From Lachnospiraceae bacterium (lineage in GTDB: Bacteria; Bacillota; Clostridia; Lachnospirales; Lachnospiraceae), in assembly GCA_902363835.1 (NCBI GenBank), contig CABJBM010000024.1, forward strand, positions 1 through 64,000: a stretch of 64,000 bases of DNA. The letters run 5' to 3'. Under the pieces are notes generated by a model. It saw nothing but the letters and a program-made list of their open reading frames with translations, was not told the DNA's origin and searched no databases. The position numbers were made by a program, and so were the translations under genes. Positions within the stretch are counted from its first letter, which is position 1, and each line of letters begins with the position of its first letter. Shown piece after piece: positions 43,928-53,434 of this stretch.

Positions 43928-44386
43928 ATGGATGACAGGAAATGGCTTCAGGCGGCAAACGATGGCTTTCAGATTACCAGGGTGAAAGCTGCCAATGATT
44001 ATACGAAAAAGTTTGGCCTTACTTTGACAGATGAGGAGGCAGCTCTTCTCATAAGGGAGAGAAAGGATGCTTTAAAGGAACAGGAACGGGTGGAATTTGG
44101 GGAGGGAATCCTTCCAAAACTGATTTTTGCCTTTTGTGACTCTCCCTACATCTATCAGGACAACTACGTGGATACCCTGGGAAGGCTTCAGGATATGTTT
44201 TATCTTTATAAAAATGAGTCATTGGATCAAACGACTGATGACGAGCTGATTGAATTTATGAAGGGCCAGTTTGACGGACCATGCCAGGGATCCCTTGATC
44301 ATTTGGAGGACACGGGGCTGGAGGCCTTTGCCAGAGGTGTTCGTTTTGGAGCCGGCCCGTATGAGGAAGAAGACGATGAGTTTTGA
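43928..44386 (+). CDS. Conserved clostridial protein, DUF6323-like (152 aa)
   Basis: I recognise the wording (EFGEGILPKLIFAFCDSPYIYQDNY, LYKNESLDQTTDDELIEFM) as that of a conserved Lachnospiraceae/clostridial family which I recall as DUF6323; function is unknown. The 152-aa protein is acidic, mostly helical, with no signal or membrane segment. The middle FCDSPYIYQDNY block is the most conserved-looking part. The ATG at 43928 follows aaaggag. It overlaps the next gene by 11 bp, and the two are generally found together, so they probably form a complex or act in one process. Confidence 0.72.
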   Translation: MDDRKWLQAANDGFQITRVKAANDYTKKFGLTLTDEEAALLIRERKDALKEQERVEFGEGILPKLIFAFCDSPYIYQDNYVDTLGRLQDMFYLYKNESLDQTTDDELIEFMKGQFDGPCQGSLDHLEDTGLEAFARGVRFGAGPYEEEDDEF

Positions 44387-45224
44387 GACGCAGGAACTGG
44401 TGCCCATAGTGGCGGAATTAGCTGATAAATACACGGGAAAGGAGAGTACCTCCATCACCTATGAAAAGGCGAGGCAGCTCATGGGCGCTGTTTTGTACTG
44501 CATTCATGAGTATGAAGCATATTTAGGGGAAAGGCAGGAACTTCTATCCCCTGATGGCATTCCTGATGCATGGACGGTTTATGGCCTTGGGTATGAAGCT
44601 GTGCTTAGGAAAGTGAAGGCGGCACAGATCCTGTATAACAACATCATACCGGGTTTTAAGTATTACGGAAACCGGTGTTACTACGATACGTTTGTAAAAG
44701 GCATACCTTCTTTTTTCCTATATTATGATCCACGCTTTCATCCACAAAATCACATCCTCACCCTGGATTACCCGGTCCTGTATCCAATGGAATCCCTGTT
44801 GGGAATCCATGCTGTCAGCACTTTTATCAAATGTGTGGGTCTGGAACAGGTTTTCTTTGAAAAGCTGCCGGATGAGTATGTCCTTCATGTGCTGAGAGCC
44901 TATTCTCCGGATCATGAAGAGCTGTTCATCAACCTTTCCGGCATTGTGTTACGGAATGTTCTGGGCTGCCGGATGGCAGGAAAAGGGATCCATACACAGG
45001 GATACACCACCGGAGAACTGGAACAGTTGACGGATTATGTAAATCAAAACACCATGGCCTCATTGGAGCGGAAGATGGGGGAATTGGTTGATGAACTGGT
45101 AGGATCCGGATATGACGGACAGAAAGAACTGGGGGATTATCTAAAAGCCGATCTGCGTAATTACAGCTTTGAACTGAAAAATGCAGAGAAAAACCGGTGT
45201 TTTGATTCCATTCTTGCCATCTAA
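44376..45224 (+). CDS. Conserved clostridial partner protein, DUF6179-like (282 aa)
   Basis: The 282-aa protein is soluble and helical. The phrases YTGKESTSITYEKARQLMGAVLYCI and RCYYDTFVKGIPSFFLYYDPRF resemble what I recall as DUF6179, which usually sits beside DUF6323; the family's function is unknown. It may be shorter than typical members. The ATG at 44376 lies inside the upstream gene's last codons and is preceded by gaggaag; a longer frame from 44271 overlaps far more and lacks a site. The locus ends with a strong bidirectional terminator. Confidence 0.7.
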   Translation: MSFETQELVPIVAELADKYTGKESTSITYEKARQLMGAVLYCIHEYEAYLGERQELLSPDGIPDAWTVYGLGYEAVLRKVKAAQILYNNIIPGFKYYGNRCYYDTFVKGIPSFFLYYDPRFHPQNHILTLDYPVLYPMESLLGIHAVSTFIKCVGLEQVFFEKLPDEYVLHVLRAYSPDHEELFINLSGIVLRNVLGCRMAGKGIHTQGYTTGELEQLTDYVNQNTMASLERKMGELVDELVGSGYDGQKELGDYLKADLRNYSFELKNAEKNRCFDSILAI

Positions 45225-45285
45225 ATGAAAAATAGTGCCATACCAGATCTGTGCCCTGGAAACAGCCGGTGATGTTTGGAAAATA

Positions 45286-45334
45286 AAAAAAAGATACCGG
45301 GAAGATTTTGAGTTTCTTCCCGGTATCTTTTTAT
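45286..45334. terminator. Bidirectional terminator between the DUF pair and the activase gene
   Basis: The stem gataccgggaaga pairs with tcttcccggtatc, bounded by A and T runs; the minus-strand gene's stop codon lies within its right edge. Confidence 0.92.
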
Positions 45335-48300
45335 ACGGTTTCCGTTGGTTCTTCCCCTTTGCGCATATTTTTCTGTGCAGTGGAGAGCATCAGCTTAATA
45401 CGGTTTAACTGGTTTACTTCGCTTGCGCCGGGATCATAGTCCACGGCAATGATATTGGAATCAGGATAGGCTTTCCGCAGTTCCTTTATGACGCCTTTTC
45501 CAACAATGTGGTTGGGGAGGCAGCCAAAGGGCTGGGTGCACACGATGTTATTGGTGCCGCTGTGGATCAGCTCCAGCATCTCTCCGGTCAAAAACCATCC
45601 TTCGCCGGTCTGGTTTCCAATGGATACAAAATCCTTTGCCATGTCCGCCAGATTTCCGATGTGGGCAGGGGCTGTAAAGTGTTTGCTCTTTAACAGCTCC
45701 TTTTTAGCTGTCCTGCGGAAATACTCCAACAGGGAGATTCCCATATTGGATAAGGCAGCGGTGGTTTTCTTGCCCCCTAAATTCTGGGCTTTAAAGTTGC
45801 TGTTGTAGAAACAGTATAAAAGGAAGTCCATCAGGTCCGGCATAACAGCTTCCGCGCCTTCCGATTCCAAAAGCTCTACAATGTGATTGTTGGCCAGAGG
45901 AGAAAACTTAACAAGGATCTCTCCTACAATACCCACCTTGGGCTTTTGGCCGGGGGTTCTTGGAAGATTGTCAAAATCCCTGATAATCCCTTTTAAGTTG
46001 CGGGAGAAGGTTATCATGTCCGGGGATTTTTTGGACAGGGATTCGATACACTGCCTTTTCCATTTTTCGTGAAGGGAATTGGCTGAACCGGGTACCTTCT
46101 CATAGGGGCGGGTGGCATATAAAACCCTCATAAAAACATCACCGTATACCACTGCCTGCATGGCTTTTGTCAGCATGGGCAGGGTGATGGTAAATCCGGG
46201 GTTTGTTTCCATGTTGTTTGCATTGACGGAGATGACCGGGATCTGGCCCATGTCTGCCTTCTCCAGGGCCCGCCGGATGAATCCGATGTAATTGGAAGCC
46301 CGGCAGCCGCCTCCGGTCTGGCTCATGAATACTGCGGTGCGGTCTAAGTCATATTTTCCCGAAAGAAGTGCATCCATGATCTGTCCCACCACAATGAGGG
46401 AGGGGTAGCAGGCATCGTTGTTCACGTATTTTAATCCGGTATCAACGGCAGAGCGGTTGTCGTTTTGAAGGACCTCCACCCGGTAGCCAAAGGAGCGGAT
46501 TGCAGGTTCAATTAAGTCAAAATGAATGGGTGACATCTGGGGGCACAGGATGGTGTAATCCTTTTTCATCTCTTTGGTAAAGGTAATCCTGTGATAAGCG
46601 CTGGAAACCACCTTTTGCTCGTAGTGGCGCTTGTCGCGTACCCGAAGTGCCGCAATCAGGGAGCGGATACGGATTCTGGCAGCTCCCAGGTTATTGACCT
46701 CATCGATCTTTAAAACCGTATAGATTTTGCCGGAGCCGGTTAAGATGTCATTAACCTGGTCTGTGGTAACGGCATCCAGACCGCAGCCAAAGGAATTCAG
46801 CTGGATTAAGTCTAAGCGGCTCTCCTTTTTTACGAGGGCGGCGGCACGGTAAAGCCTGGTGTGGTACATCCACTGGTCGGTAACCACCAGGGGGCGTTCG
46901 ATTTCAGCCAGGTGGGAAATGGAATCCTCCGTAAGAACCGCAAATCCATAGGAGGTAATAAGCTCCGGAATGCCGTGGTTGATCTCAGGGTCCACATGAT
47001 AAGGGCGGCCCGCCAGCACGATTCCATGGCGGTCGTTGTCCTCCAGCCACTTTAAAGTTTCCTCGCCTTTTTTCTCCATATCGGTCCTGGAAGCCATAAG
47101 CTCCATCCAGCCCTTTTCAGCGGCAGCAATGATCTCAGATACGGGGATCCGGAATTCCTCTGCAAATACCTCTGTCAGGCGGCTGGTGAGTATTTGTTCA
47201 TTGGTAAAGGCCATGAACGGGTTTAAAAAGCGGATATTTTCTGTCTTAATTCCCTCCACGTTGTTCTTGATGTTCTCCGCATAGGAGGTGACGATTGGGC
47301 AGTTAAAGTGGTTTCCTGCTCCAGGGGTCTCATTCCGTTCATAGGGAATGCAGGGATAAAAAATGGTTTTAATCCCCTGCCTGATCAGCCATTCAATGTG
47401 GCCGTGGGCGATTTTTGCCGGATAGCATTCCGATTCGCTTGGTATGGATTCAATGCCCAGCTCATAAATCTTTCTGGTGGACTGGGGGGACAGCACGGTC
47501 CGGAATTTCAGCTCTTTAAAGAAAACGGCCCAGAAGGGATAGTTTTCATACATGTTTAAGACTCTGGGAATGCCGATGGTGCCCCGCTCTGCAAGATCCT
47601 GGCTAAGAGGCTCGTAATCAAACATGCGGCGGTTTTTATAGTCAAAGAGATTAGGGATTTCCCGTTTTGCTTTTTCCTTGCCAAGGCCCCGTTCACAGCG
47701 GTTTCCTGTAATAAACTGGCGGCCTCCGTCAAAGCGGTTGACAGTCAGCACACAGCTGTTGGTACAGCCTTTGCAGCGGGCCATGGAGGTTTCGTAATGC
47801 AGTCCCAGAATCTTATCCAGGCTCAGCATGGTGGTTGTTTTGGATTCCTCATAGCGTTCTCTTGCAATAAGGGCAGCGCCAAAGGCTCCCATGATGCCTG
47901 CAATATCCGGGCGGATGGCCTGGCAGCCTGAAATCTTTTCAAAGCTTCTTAAAACGGCGTTGTTGTAAAAGGTTCCGCCCTGGACCACCACATGCTGGCC
48001 CAAATCAGAAGCATTTGTGATTTTAATCACTTTAAACAGGGCATTTTTAATAACAGAATAAGCCAGCCCTGCGGAAATATCGGATACCTGGGCCCCTTCT
48101 TTTTGGGCCTGCTTTACGTTGGAATTCATGAATACCGTACATCTGGTCCCTAAGTCGGTGGGATTTTCCGCAAATAAAGCTTCCTCTGCGAAATTCTCCA
48201 CCTGGTAGTTTAAGGAATTGGCAAAGGTTTCGATAAAGGAACCGCAGCCTGAGGAACAGGCCTCGTTTAACTGGACGCTGTCAACGGTGCCGTTTTTGAT

Positions 48301-49593
48301 GCGGATGCATTTCATGTCCTGGCCGCCGATGTCCAGGATGCAGTCTACCTTTGGTTCAAAAAAGGCTGCTGCATAGTAGTGGGAGATGGTTTCCACCTCG
48401 CCCTCGTCAAGGAGGAAGGCCGATTTTAAGAGGGCTTCTCCATAGCCGGTGGAGCAGGACCATACGATCTGGCTGTCCTTTGGCATCTGTTCCCTGATTT
48501 CACTCATGGCCCGGATCGCCGTTGCAAGAGGACTTCCGTTGTTGCTGCTGTAAAACTTATATAACAGGGTGCCGTCTTCGCCTACAAGGGCCACCTTTGT
48601 GGTGGTGGAACCGGCATCAATTCCTAAAAAGCATTTTCCATGGTAAGAGGACAGATCACCCTTTTTAACACAGTGTCTGTTGTGGCGGCTTATGAACGCA
48701 TCAAAATCAGCCTGGTCCGCAAACAGCGGTTCCATGCGCTTTACTTCAAATTCCATCCGGATGCCCGAGGATAAGCGGTTTATCATAGCCTCCAGGGATA
48801 TGTTCCCTCCCTGGACCTCGTTTGCATTCATGGCTGCGCCAATGGCGGCAAACAGATGGGAATGCTCCGGAGCGATGATTTCCTCCCCTGATAAATGCAG
48901 GGTGCGGACAAAGGCCTTCTGAAGTTCCGGAAGAAAGTGAAGAGGGCCTCCCAGGAAGGCCACATGGCCTCTGATGGGCTTTCCGCATGCCAGGCCGCTG
49001 ATGGTCTGATTTACCACTGCCTGAAAAATGGAAGCCGCAAGATCTTCCCTGGTAGCCCCTTCATTGATAAGTGGCTGGATGTCTGTCTTTGCAAATACTC
49101 CGCAGCGGGCAGCAATGGGGTAAATGGCCTTGTAATTGGCCGCATACTCATTTAAACCGGAAGCGTCGGTCTGCAAAAGCGCTGCCATCTGATCGATAAA
49201 GGACCCGGTGCCGCCGGCACAGATTCCGTTCATCCGCTGGTCAATGCCGCCGGTAAAGTAAATAATTTTTGCATCTTCTCCCCCAAGTTCGATTGCCACG
49301 TCGGTCTGCGGGGCATAATCCTTAAGAGAGGTAGCAACGGATACAACCTCCTGAACAAAGGGAACCTTTAAATGCCTGGACAAAGTTAATCCGCCGGAGC
49401 CTGTGATGGCGGGGCATAAGTCCACTGGACCCAGTTTGTCATAAGCCTTCTTTAAAAGGCCGGCTAAAGTTTCCTGTATGTTTGCGTAATGCCGCTCATA
49501 GTCGGCGAACAAGATTTCATTGTTTTCATTTAATATTGCTATTTTCACGGTAGTGGAACCGATATCGATTCCTAATGTTTGATATGTAATCAT
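45331..49593 (-). CDS. Giant 2-hydroxyacyl-CoA dehydratase activase-like fusion (1420 aa)
   Basis: The protein contains two ASKHA ATPase domains of the BcrAD/HgdC type: [15 protein letters not shown] near the N-terminus with [12 protein letters not shown] and [11 protein letters not shown], and [16 protein letters not shown] (about 320) with [12 protein letters not shown] and [12 protein letters not shown]. The cysteines resemble those that hold the bridging [4Fe-4S] in dehydratase activators. The rest holds the DUF2229 region ([19 protein letters not shown]) and a dehydratase D-component-like CoA domain with [33 protein letters not shown] and PFGCLPNHI. Such fusions are common in clostridia but their reaction is unknown. 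Start 49593 gives the normal N-terminus. Confidence 0.88.
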   Translation of the reverse strand: MITYQTLGIDIGSTTVKIAILNENNEILFADYERHYANIQETLAGLLKKAYDKLGPVDLCPAITGSGGLTLSRHLKVPFVQEVVSVATSLKDYAPQTDVAIELGGEDAKIIYFTGGIDQRMNGICAGGTGSFIDQMAALLQTDASGLNEYAANYKAIYPIAARCGVFAKTDIQPLINEGATREDLAASIFQAVVNQTISGLACGKPIRGHVAFLGGPLHFLPELQKAFVRTLHLSGEEIIAPEHSHLFAAIGAAMNANEVQGGNISLEAMINRLSSGIRMEFEVKRMEPLFADQADFDAFISRHNRHCVKKGDLSSYHGKCFLGIDAGSTTTKVALVGEDGTLLYKFYSSNNGSPLATAIRAMSEIREQMPKDSQIVWSCSTGYGEALLKSAFLLDEGEVETISHYYAAAFFEPKVDCILDIGGQDMKCIRIKNGTVDSVQLNEACSSGCGSFIETFANSLNYQVENFAEEALFAENPTDLGTRCTVFMNSNVKQAQKEGAQVSDISAGLAYSVIKNALFKVIKITNASDLGQHVVVQGGTFYNNAVLRSFEKISGCQAIRPDIAGIMGAFGAALIARERYEESKTTTMLSLDKILGLHYETSMARCKGCTNSCVLTVNRFDGGRQFITGNRCERGLGKEKAKREIPNLFDYKNRRMFDYEPLSQDLAERGTIGIPRVLNMYENYPFWAVFFKELKFRTVLSPQSTRKIYELGIESIPSESECYPAKIAHGHIEWLIRQGIKTIFYPCIPYERNETPGAGNHFNCPIVTSYAENIKNNVEGIKTENIRFLNPFMAFTNEQILTSRLTEVFAEEFRIPVSEIIAAAEKGWMELMASRTDMEKKGEETLKWLEDNDRHGIVLAGRPYHVDPEINHGIPELITSYGFAVLTEDSISHLAEIERPLVVTDQWMYHTRLYRAAALVKKESRLDLIQLNSFGCGLDAVTTDQVNDILTGSGKIYTVLKIDEVNNLGAARIRIRSLIAALRVRDKRHYEQKVVSSAYHRITFTKEMKKDYTILCPQMSPIHFDLIEPAIRSFGYRVEVLQNDNRSAVDTGLKYVNNDACYPSLIVVGQIMDALLSGKYDLDRTAVFMSQTGGGCRASNYIGFIRRALEKADMGQIPVISVNANNMETNPGFTITLPMLTKAMQAVVYGDVFMRVLYATRPYEKVPGSANSLHEKWKRQCIESLSKKSPDMITFSRNLKGIIRDFDNLPRTPGQKPKVGIVGEILVKFSPLANNHIVELLESEGAEAVMPDLMDFLLYCFYNSNFKAQNLGGKKTTAALSNMGISLLEYFRRTAKKELLKSKHFTAPAHIGNLADMAKDFVSIGNQTGEGWFLTGEMLELIHSGTNNIVCTQPFGCLPNHIVGKGVIKELRKAYPDSNIIAVDYDPGASEVNQLNRIKLMLSTAQKNMRKGEEPTETV

Positions 49594-49618
49594 ATGTGCG
49601 GGGTAACCCCTGCCTCCT
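49594..49618 (-). promoter_or_regulatory. Ribosome site separated from the start codon by a small hairpin
   Basis: AGGAGG lies 19 nt before the ATG, too far for normal initiation. Between them ggggttacccc can fold into a 4-bp GC hairpin with a 3-base loop, which would leave an effective spacing of about 8 nt. No closer alternative start or site is visible. Confidence 0.6.
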
Positions 49619-49757
49619 TTTAGATAAAAGTAAGTTGCTGGCTCACCGAACATCAGTTTAACATAAAATAAGAAATAATACAATTGTCATAAGATGCTAA
49701 AAATATGTTAAAACTAGTAAAATTTGTTTAAGTTCATGAAAAGGGTTTTCTTTTCAT

Positions 49758-49786
49758 TTGACAAAAATGGTTTGGGAAATTATAAT
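49758..49786 (+). promoter_or_regulatory. Consensus sigma-A promoter of corA
   Basis: TTGACA and TATAAT are separated by exactly 17 bp, about 60 bp before the corA start. Confidence 0.88.
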
Positions 49787-49846
49787 GTATAAGTCAAAGT
49801 TTGCCAACGTTTCCATAAAGATTTTTCAGTGAAAGAGAGAAAAGCT

Positions 49847-50788
49847 ATGATTCAGATTTATAAAACAGAAGACGGCCTGATTCAGCAAAAGGATGAGCTT
49901 TCTCCGGGTTCCTGGATTGCCCTTACAGACCCTACTGCCACGGAGATCCTGGAAATTGCCAATACCTGTAAAATCGATCCTGATGATTTAAGGGCGCCCC
50001 TTGATGAGGAAGAACGTTCCCGTATCCAGACAGAGGACCATTACACCCTCATCCTGGTAGACGTTCCAACCATTGAGGAACGTGGCGGCAAGGACTGGTA
50101 TGTGACCATACCAATGGGCATCATAACCACAGAAGAGGCCATTGTTACGGTTTGTCTGGAAGAAACTACTGTTCTCAACGCATTTATGGACGGCAGGGTG
50201 AGGGGGTTCCATACCTACATGAAAACCCGGTTTATCCTGCAGATCCTGTATAAGAATGCATCCTTGTACCTGCAATATCTAAGAATCATTGATAAAAAAA
50301 GCGGGGAAGTCGAGGAGAAGCTTCACAAATCCACCAAGAACCGGGAGCTGATTGAGCTTTTGGAGCTGGAAAAGAGCCTTGTGTACTTTACCACCTCCCT
50401 GCGTTCCAATGAGATGGTGCTTGAAAAACTCATGAGAAATGAAAAAATCAAGAAGTATCCGGAGGATACGGAGCTTTTGGAGGACGTTATCGTCGAGAAC
50501 AAGCAGGCCATTGAGATGGCGAATATCTACAGCGGAATCTTAAGCGGAACAATGGATGCCTTTGCTTCTGTCATATCCAATAACTTAAATATTGTCATGA
50601 AGTTTCTGGCAACCATCACCATTGTTATGTCAATACCAACCATGGTGGCAAGCTTTTATGGAATGAACGTCAATTCCAGAGGGATCCCCTTTGCTGAGAG
50701 TCCCTATGGCTTTGCCATTGTTTTAGGGCTGACTCTGGCACTGACGTTGATTGTAGCGTGGATTTTTTCCAAAAAGGATCTGTTCTAG
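49847..50788 (+). CDS. corA: CorA-family magnesium/divalent cation channel
   Basis: The 313-aa protein has a large acidic cytoplasmic domain and two C-terminal membrane helices (about 253-274 and 288-308) joined by the loop with the signature YGMN, followed by VNSRGIPFAESPYGF. It forms a pentameric Mg2+ channel. The ATG at 49847 has a purine-rich aagagag site; GTG at 49829 would add six residues. Confidence 0.93.
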   Translation: MIQIYKTEDGLIQQKDELSPGSWIALTDPTATEILEIANTCKIDPDDLRAPLDEEERSRIQTEDHYTLILVDVPTIEERGGKDWYVTIPMGIITTEEAIVTVCLEETTVLNAFMDGRVRGFHTYMKTRFILQILYKNASLYLQYLRIIDKKSGEVEEKLHKSTKNRELIELLELEKSLVYFTTSLRSNEMVLEKLMRNEKIKKYPEDTELLEDVIVENKQAIEMANIYSGILSGTMDAFASVISNNLNIVMKFLATITIVMSIPTMVASFYGMNVNSRGIPFAESPYGFAIVLGLTLALTLIVAWIFSKKDLF

Positions 50789-50868
50789 CCCGTAAGTCTG
50801 GGAAATGCCCTTTGGGTATTTCTTCATGCCCAAAGAGCCTGGGCACAAATTAGGAAAAGGATGAAAGC

Positions 50869-51714
50869 ATGAAGTTTTTTTATAATCTTGAACGCAGATT
50901 CAGAAAGTATGCGATTCCGAATCTGATGTACTATATCATCGGCATGTATGGTGTGGGATTGTTGATGGAGATGCTCGCACCGGGATTTTACTGGCATTAC
51001 CTGTCTCTTGACGCCGGGAAGATACTTGGCGGCCAGGTGTGGAGAATTGTCACCTTCATGATTTACCCGCCGGGCGGCGGCATTTTTATGAGCCTGATCA
51101 GCATGTATTTGTACTATATGCTGGGAGTGAACTTAGAGAGGATCTGGGGAGCGTTCCGCTTTAACGTCTATTTCTTTATGGGAGTCATCGGTCATGTGGC
51201 AGCAGCGATGATTGTCTATATTTTCATGGGACAGACGGTGTATCTGACAACGGAATTTCTCAATTACTCCCTGTTCTTTGCCTTTGCAGCCACATTTCCG
51301 GATCTGGAATTCCTCTTGTTTTTCGTGATGCCCATAAAAGCCAAGTGGCTGGCCATCTTTAACGGGATCTACTTCCTGTATGGATTTATTACCGGCAACA
51401 TTGCTACCAGAGTCACAATATTCATGTCCTTATTGAACTTTATCCTCTTTATCCTTTTGACTCGGAATTTAAGCCGGTTTAATCCGAAAGAGATCAAAAG
51501 AAAACAGAATTTTCAAAAGCAGATGAAGATAAAGCCCCAGGGCTGGACTCATCATCGGTGCGCCGTGTGCGGGCGAACCGAAAAGGACGCTCCAAACCTG
51601 GAATTTCGCTATTGTTCAAAATGCGAAGGCAGTTATGAATACTGTTCCGAGCATTTGTATACACATAAACACGTAACACCGTCCAACCCCACAACCGGTG
51701 ATACAACCAACTAG
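50869..51714 (+). CDS. Rhomboid-fold membrane protein without catalytic Ser, with C-terminal zinc ribbon
   Basis: The 281-aa protein has about six membrane helices and rhomboid landmarks: WRIVTFMIYP (58-67) and MYLYYMLGVNLERIWGAFRFNVYFF (79-103). The GxSG motif expected in helix 4 is absent; that region reads EFLNYSLFFAFAATFPDLEF (129-148), so proteolysis is unlikely. After helix 6 a basic linker leads to a Cys/His cluster (Cys231, Cys234, Cys249, Cys252, Cys259, His262) typical of a zinc ribbon or treble clef. It could be a derlin-like adaptor that recognises membrane clients. It lies between corA and pyk, 15 bp before the latter. Confidence 0.82.
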   Translation: MKFFYNLERRFRKYAIPNLMYYIIGMYGVGLLMEMLAPGFYWHYLSLDAGKILGGQVWRIVTFMIYPPGGGIFMSLISMYLYYMLGVNLERIWGAFRFNVYFFMGVIGHVAAAMIVYIFMGQTVYLTTEFLNYSLFFAFAATFPDLEFLLFFVMPIKAKWLAIFNGIYFLYGFITGNIATRVTIFMSLLNFILFILLTRNLSRFNPKEIKRKQNFQKQMKIKPQGWTHHRCAVCGRTEKDAPNLEFRYCSKCEGSYEYCSEHLYTHKHVTPSNPTTGDTTN

Positions 51715-51729
51715 CTACGGAGGATAATG

Positions 51730-53166
51730 ATGAAGAGAACCAAGATTATTTGCACCATGGGACCCAATACCAATGACCGCGCACTGATGATGGCACTTGC
51801 CCAGCATGGCATGGATGTGGCCAGATTCAACTTCTCACATGGTGATTATGAAGAGCAGAAGATGCGCCTTGACTTACTAAAGAGCATCCGCGAGGAACTG
51901 GACCTTCCGATTGCCGCGCTCCTTGATACAAAAGGACCGGAGATCCGTACCGGACTTTTAAAGGATGGAAAAAAGGTGAACTTAAAAGAAGGAGACCTTT
52001 ATGTCCTGACAACAGAAGAGATCGTTGGAGATGAAACAAAAGGACACATCAACTATAGCGGACTGAATGATGACGTTGTCTCAGGAAACCGCATTCTCAT
52101 TGACGACGGCCTGATCGAACTGGAAGTCCTTGAGGTAAAGGGCAAGGAAATCGTATGTAAGATCATTAACGGCGGCGAGCTGGGAGAAAGAAAAGGCGTT
52201 AACGTGCCAAATGTCAAGGTAAAGCTTCCGGCGCTTACGGATAAGGATAAAATGGATATAAAGTTCGGCATTGAGCAGGGCTTTGATTTCATTGCAGCTT
52301 CCTTTGTCCGCACCGCTGATGCGATTTATGAAATAAAGAAGATTCTGGAAGAAAATGGCTCCAATATAGCAGTTATTGCCAAGATCGAAAATGCGGAAGG
52401 CATTGAAAATCTTGATGACATCATCGAAGCCAGCGACGGAATCATGGTTGCCCGCGGCGATATGGGTGTTGAGATCCCGGCCCAGGAGGTACCCTTTATC
52501 CAGAAACGGATTATAGAAAAATGCAACGAAGCCTGCAAGCCCGTTATTACGGCTACCCAGATGCTGGATTCCATGATCCGCAATCCCCGTCCAACCAGAG
52601 CTGAGGTAACGGATGTGGCTAATGCTGTTTATGACGGGACGGATGCAGTCATGCTTTCCGGTGAGACCGCCATGGGCAAATATCCGGTTGAAGCTCTTTC
52701 CATGATGGCTTCCATTGTGGAGGAGACGGAAAAGCATCTGGATTACAGTGCATACAGAGAGCGTAAGGTTTCCGCTGTGAATGTGCATAATGTATCCAAT
52801 GCAGTATGTTATTCTTCTGTTTCCACCGCCCATGACTTAGGAGCCAGGGTAATTGTAGCGCCAAGCATCACCGGCTTTACTGCAAGGCTGTTATCCAAGT
52901 GGAGACCGGAAAGCCAGATCATCGGCTTATCCCCAAGCTCCTCCGCCCTTCGCCAGATGCAGTTATACTGGGGGGTAAGACCCTTCCATGGTAAGCGTGC
53001 GGAATCCACGGACGTTTTGATTTATTCCTCCATTGAACTGTTAAAGGTAAAAGGGATTGTAAAAGAAAATGAAACGGTAGTGGTTACCGCAGGTGTGGTA
53101 AATCCGGTGAGAAAGAATGAACCGGCAGCCCATACCAATATCATGCGTATTGTGACCGTAGATTAA
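51730..53166 (+). CDS. pyk: Pyruvate kinase
   Basis: The 478-aa enzyme has the N-terminal barrel with KIICTMGPNT, RFNFSHGDYEEQ, the ALLDTKGPEIRTG strand, KIENAEGIENLDDII and the catalytic MVARGDMGVEIPAQEVPFIQK block, and the C-terminal allosteric domain. It makes pyruvate and ATP from phosphoenolpyruvate at the end of glycolysis. It lacks the extra C-terminal PEP-mobilising domain found in some Firmicutes (about 585 residues). ATG 51730 has the better spacing from cggagg than ATG 51727. Confidence 0.97.
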   Translation: MKRTKIICTMGPNTNDRALMMALAQHGMDVARFNFSHGDYEEQKMRLDLLKSIREELDLPIAALLDTKGPEIRTGLLKDGKKVNLKEGDLYVLTTEEIVGDETKGHINYSGLNDDVVSGNRILIDDGLIELEVLEVKGKEIVCKIINGGELGERKGVNVPNVKVKLPALTDKDKMDIKFGIEQGFDFIAASFVRTADAIYEIKKILEENGSNIAVIAKIENAEGIENLDDIIEASDGIMVARGDMGVEIPAQEVPFIQKRIIEKCNEACKPVITATQMLDSMIRNPRPTRAEVTDVANAVYDGTDAVMLSGETAMGKYPVEALSMMASIVEETEKHLDYSAYRERKVSAVNVHNVSNAVCYSSVSTAHDLGARVIVAPSITGFTARLLSKWRPESQIIGLSPSSSALRQMQLYWGVRPFHGKRAESTDVLIYSSIELLKVKGIVKENETVVVTAGVVNPVRKNEPAAHTNIMRIVTVD

Positions 53167-53212
53167 TGAACCTTGCATTTTTAATGAATATTTATACAAA
53201 AAAAGTATAGAC

Positions 53213-53276
53213 AAAGGAGTCTATCCCCGGTACAATGAAGCTTACCAGCAGATGTGCCGGGGACAGGCTCTTTTTG
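53213..53276 (+). terminator. Long-stem terminator of pyk
   Basis: The arms at 53213-53233 and 53254-53274 pair over 21 positions with one mismatch and three G-U pairs, around a 20-base loop, with T at the right end. Confidence 0.85.
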
Positions 53277-53434
53277 ATTCATGGAAAATTGCGTCCAATG
53301 AGTCAAAAGATCCTTTGCTATAGATACGCAGCAGGCGCAGATCCGGTATGATTGCTGAAGCAGCCGGGTTTTTGCGCGGGAGTCTGTTTTGCAGATCCCT
53401 ATTCACATGGTAAGCTACGAGAGGAGAGAAAGCT

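Noticed and set aside
53277..53434. Lysine riboswitch before the decarboxylase gene
   Set aside because: The space between the pyk terminator and the ribosome site is only about 150 bp and lacks the conserved lysine-box elements.
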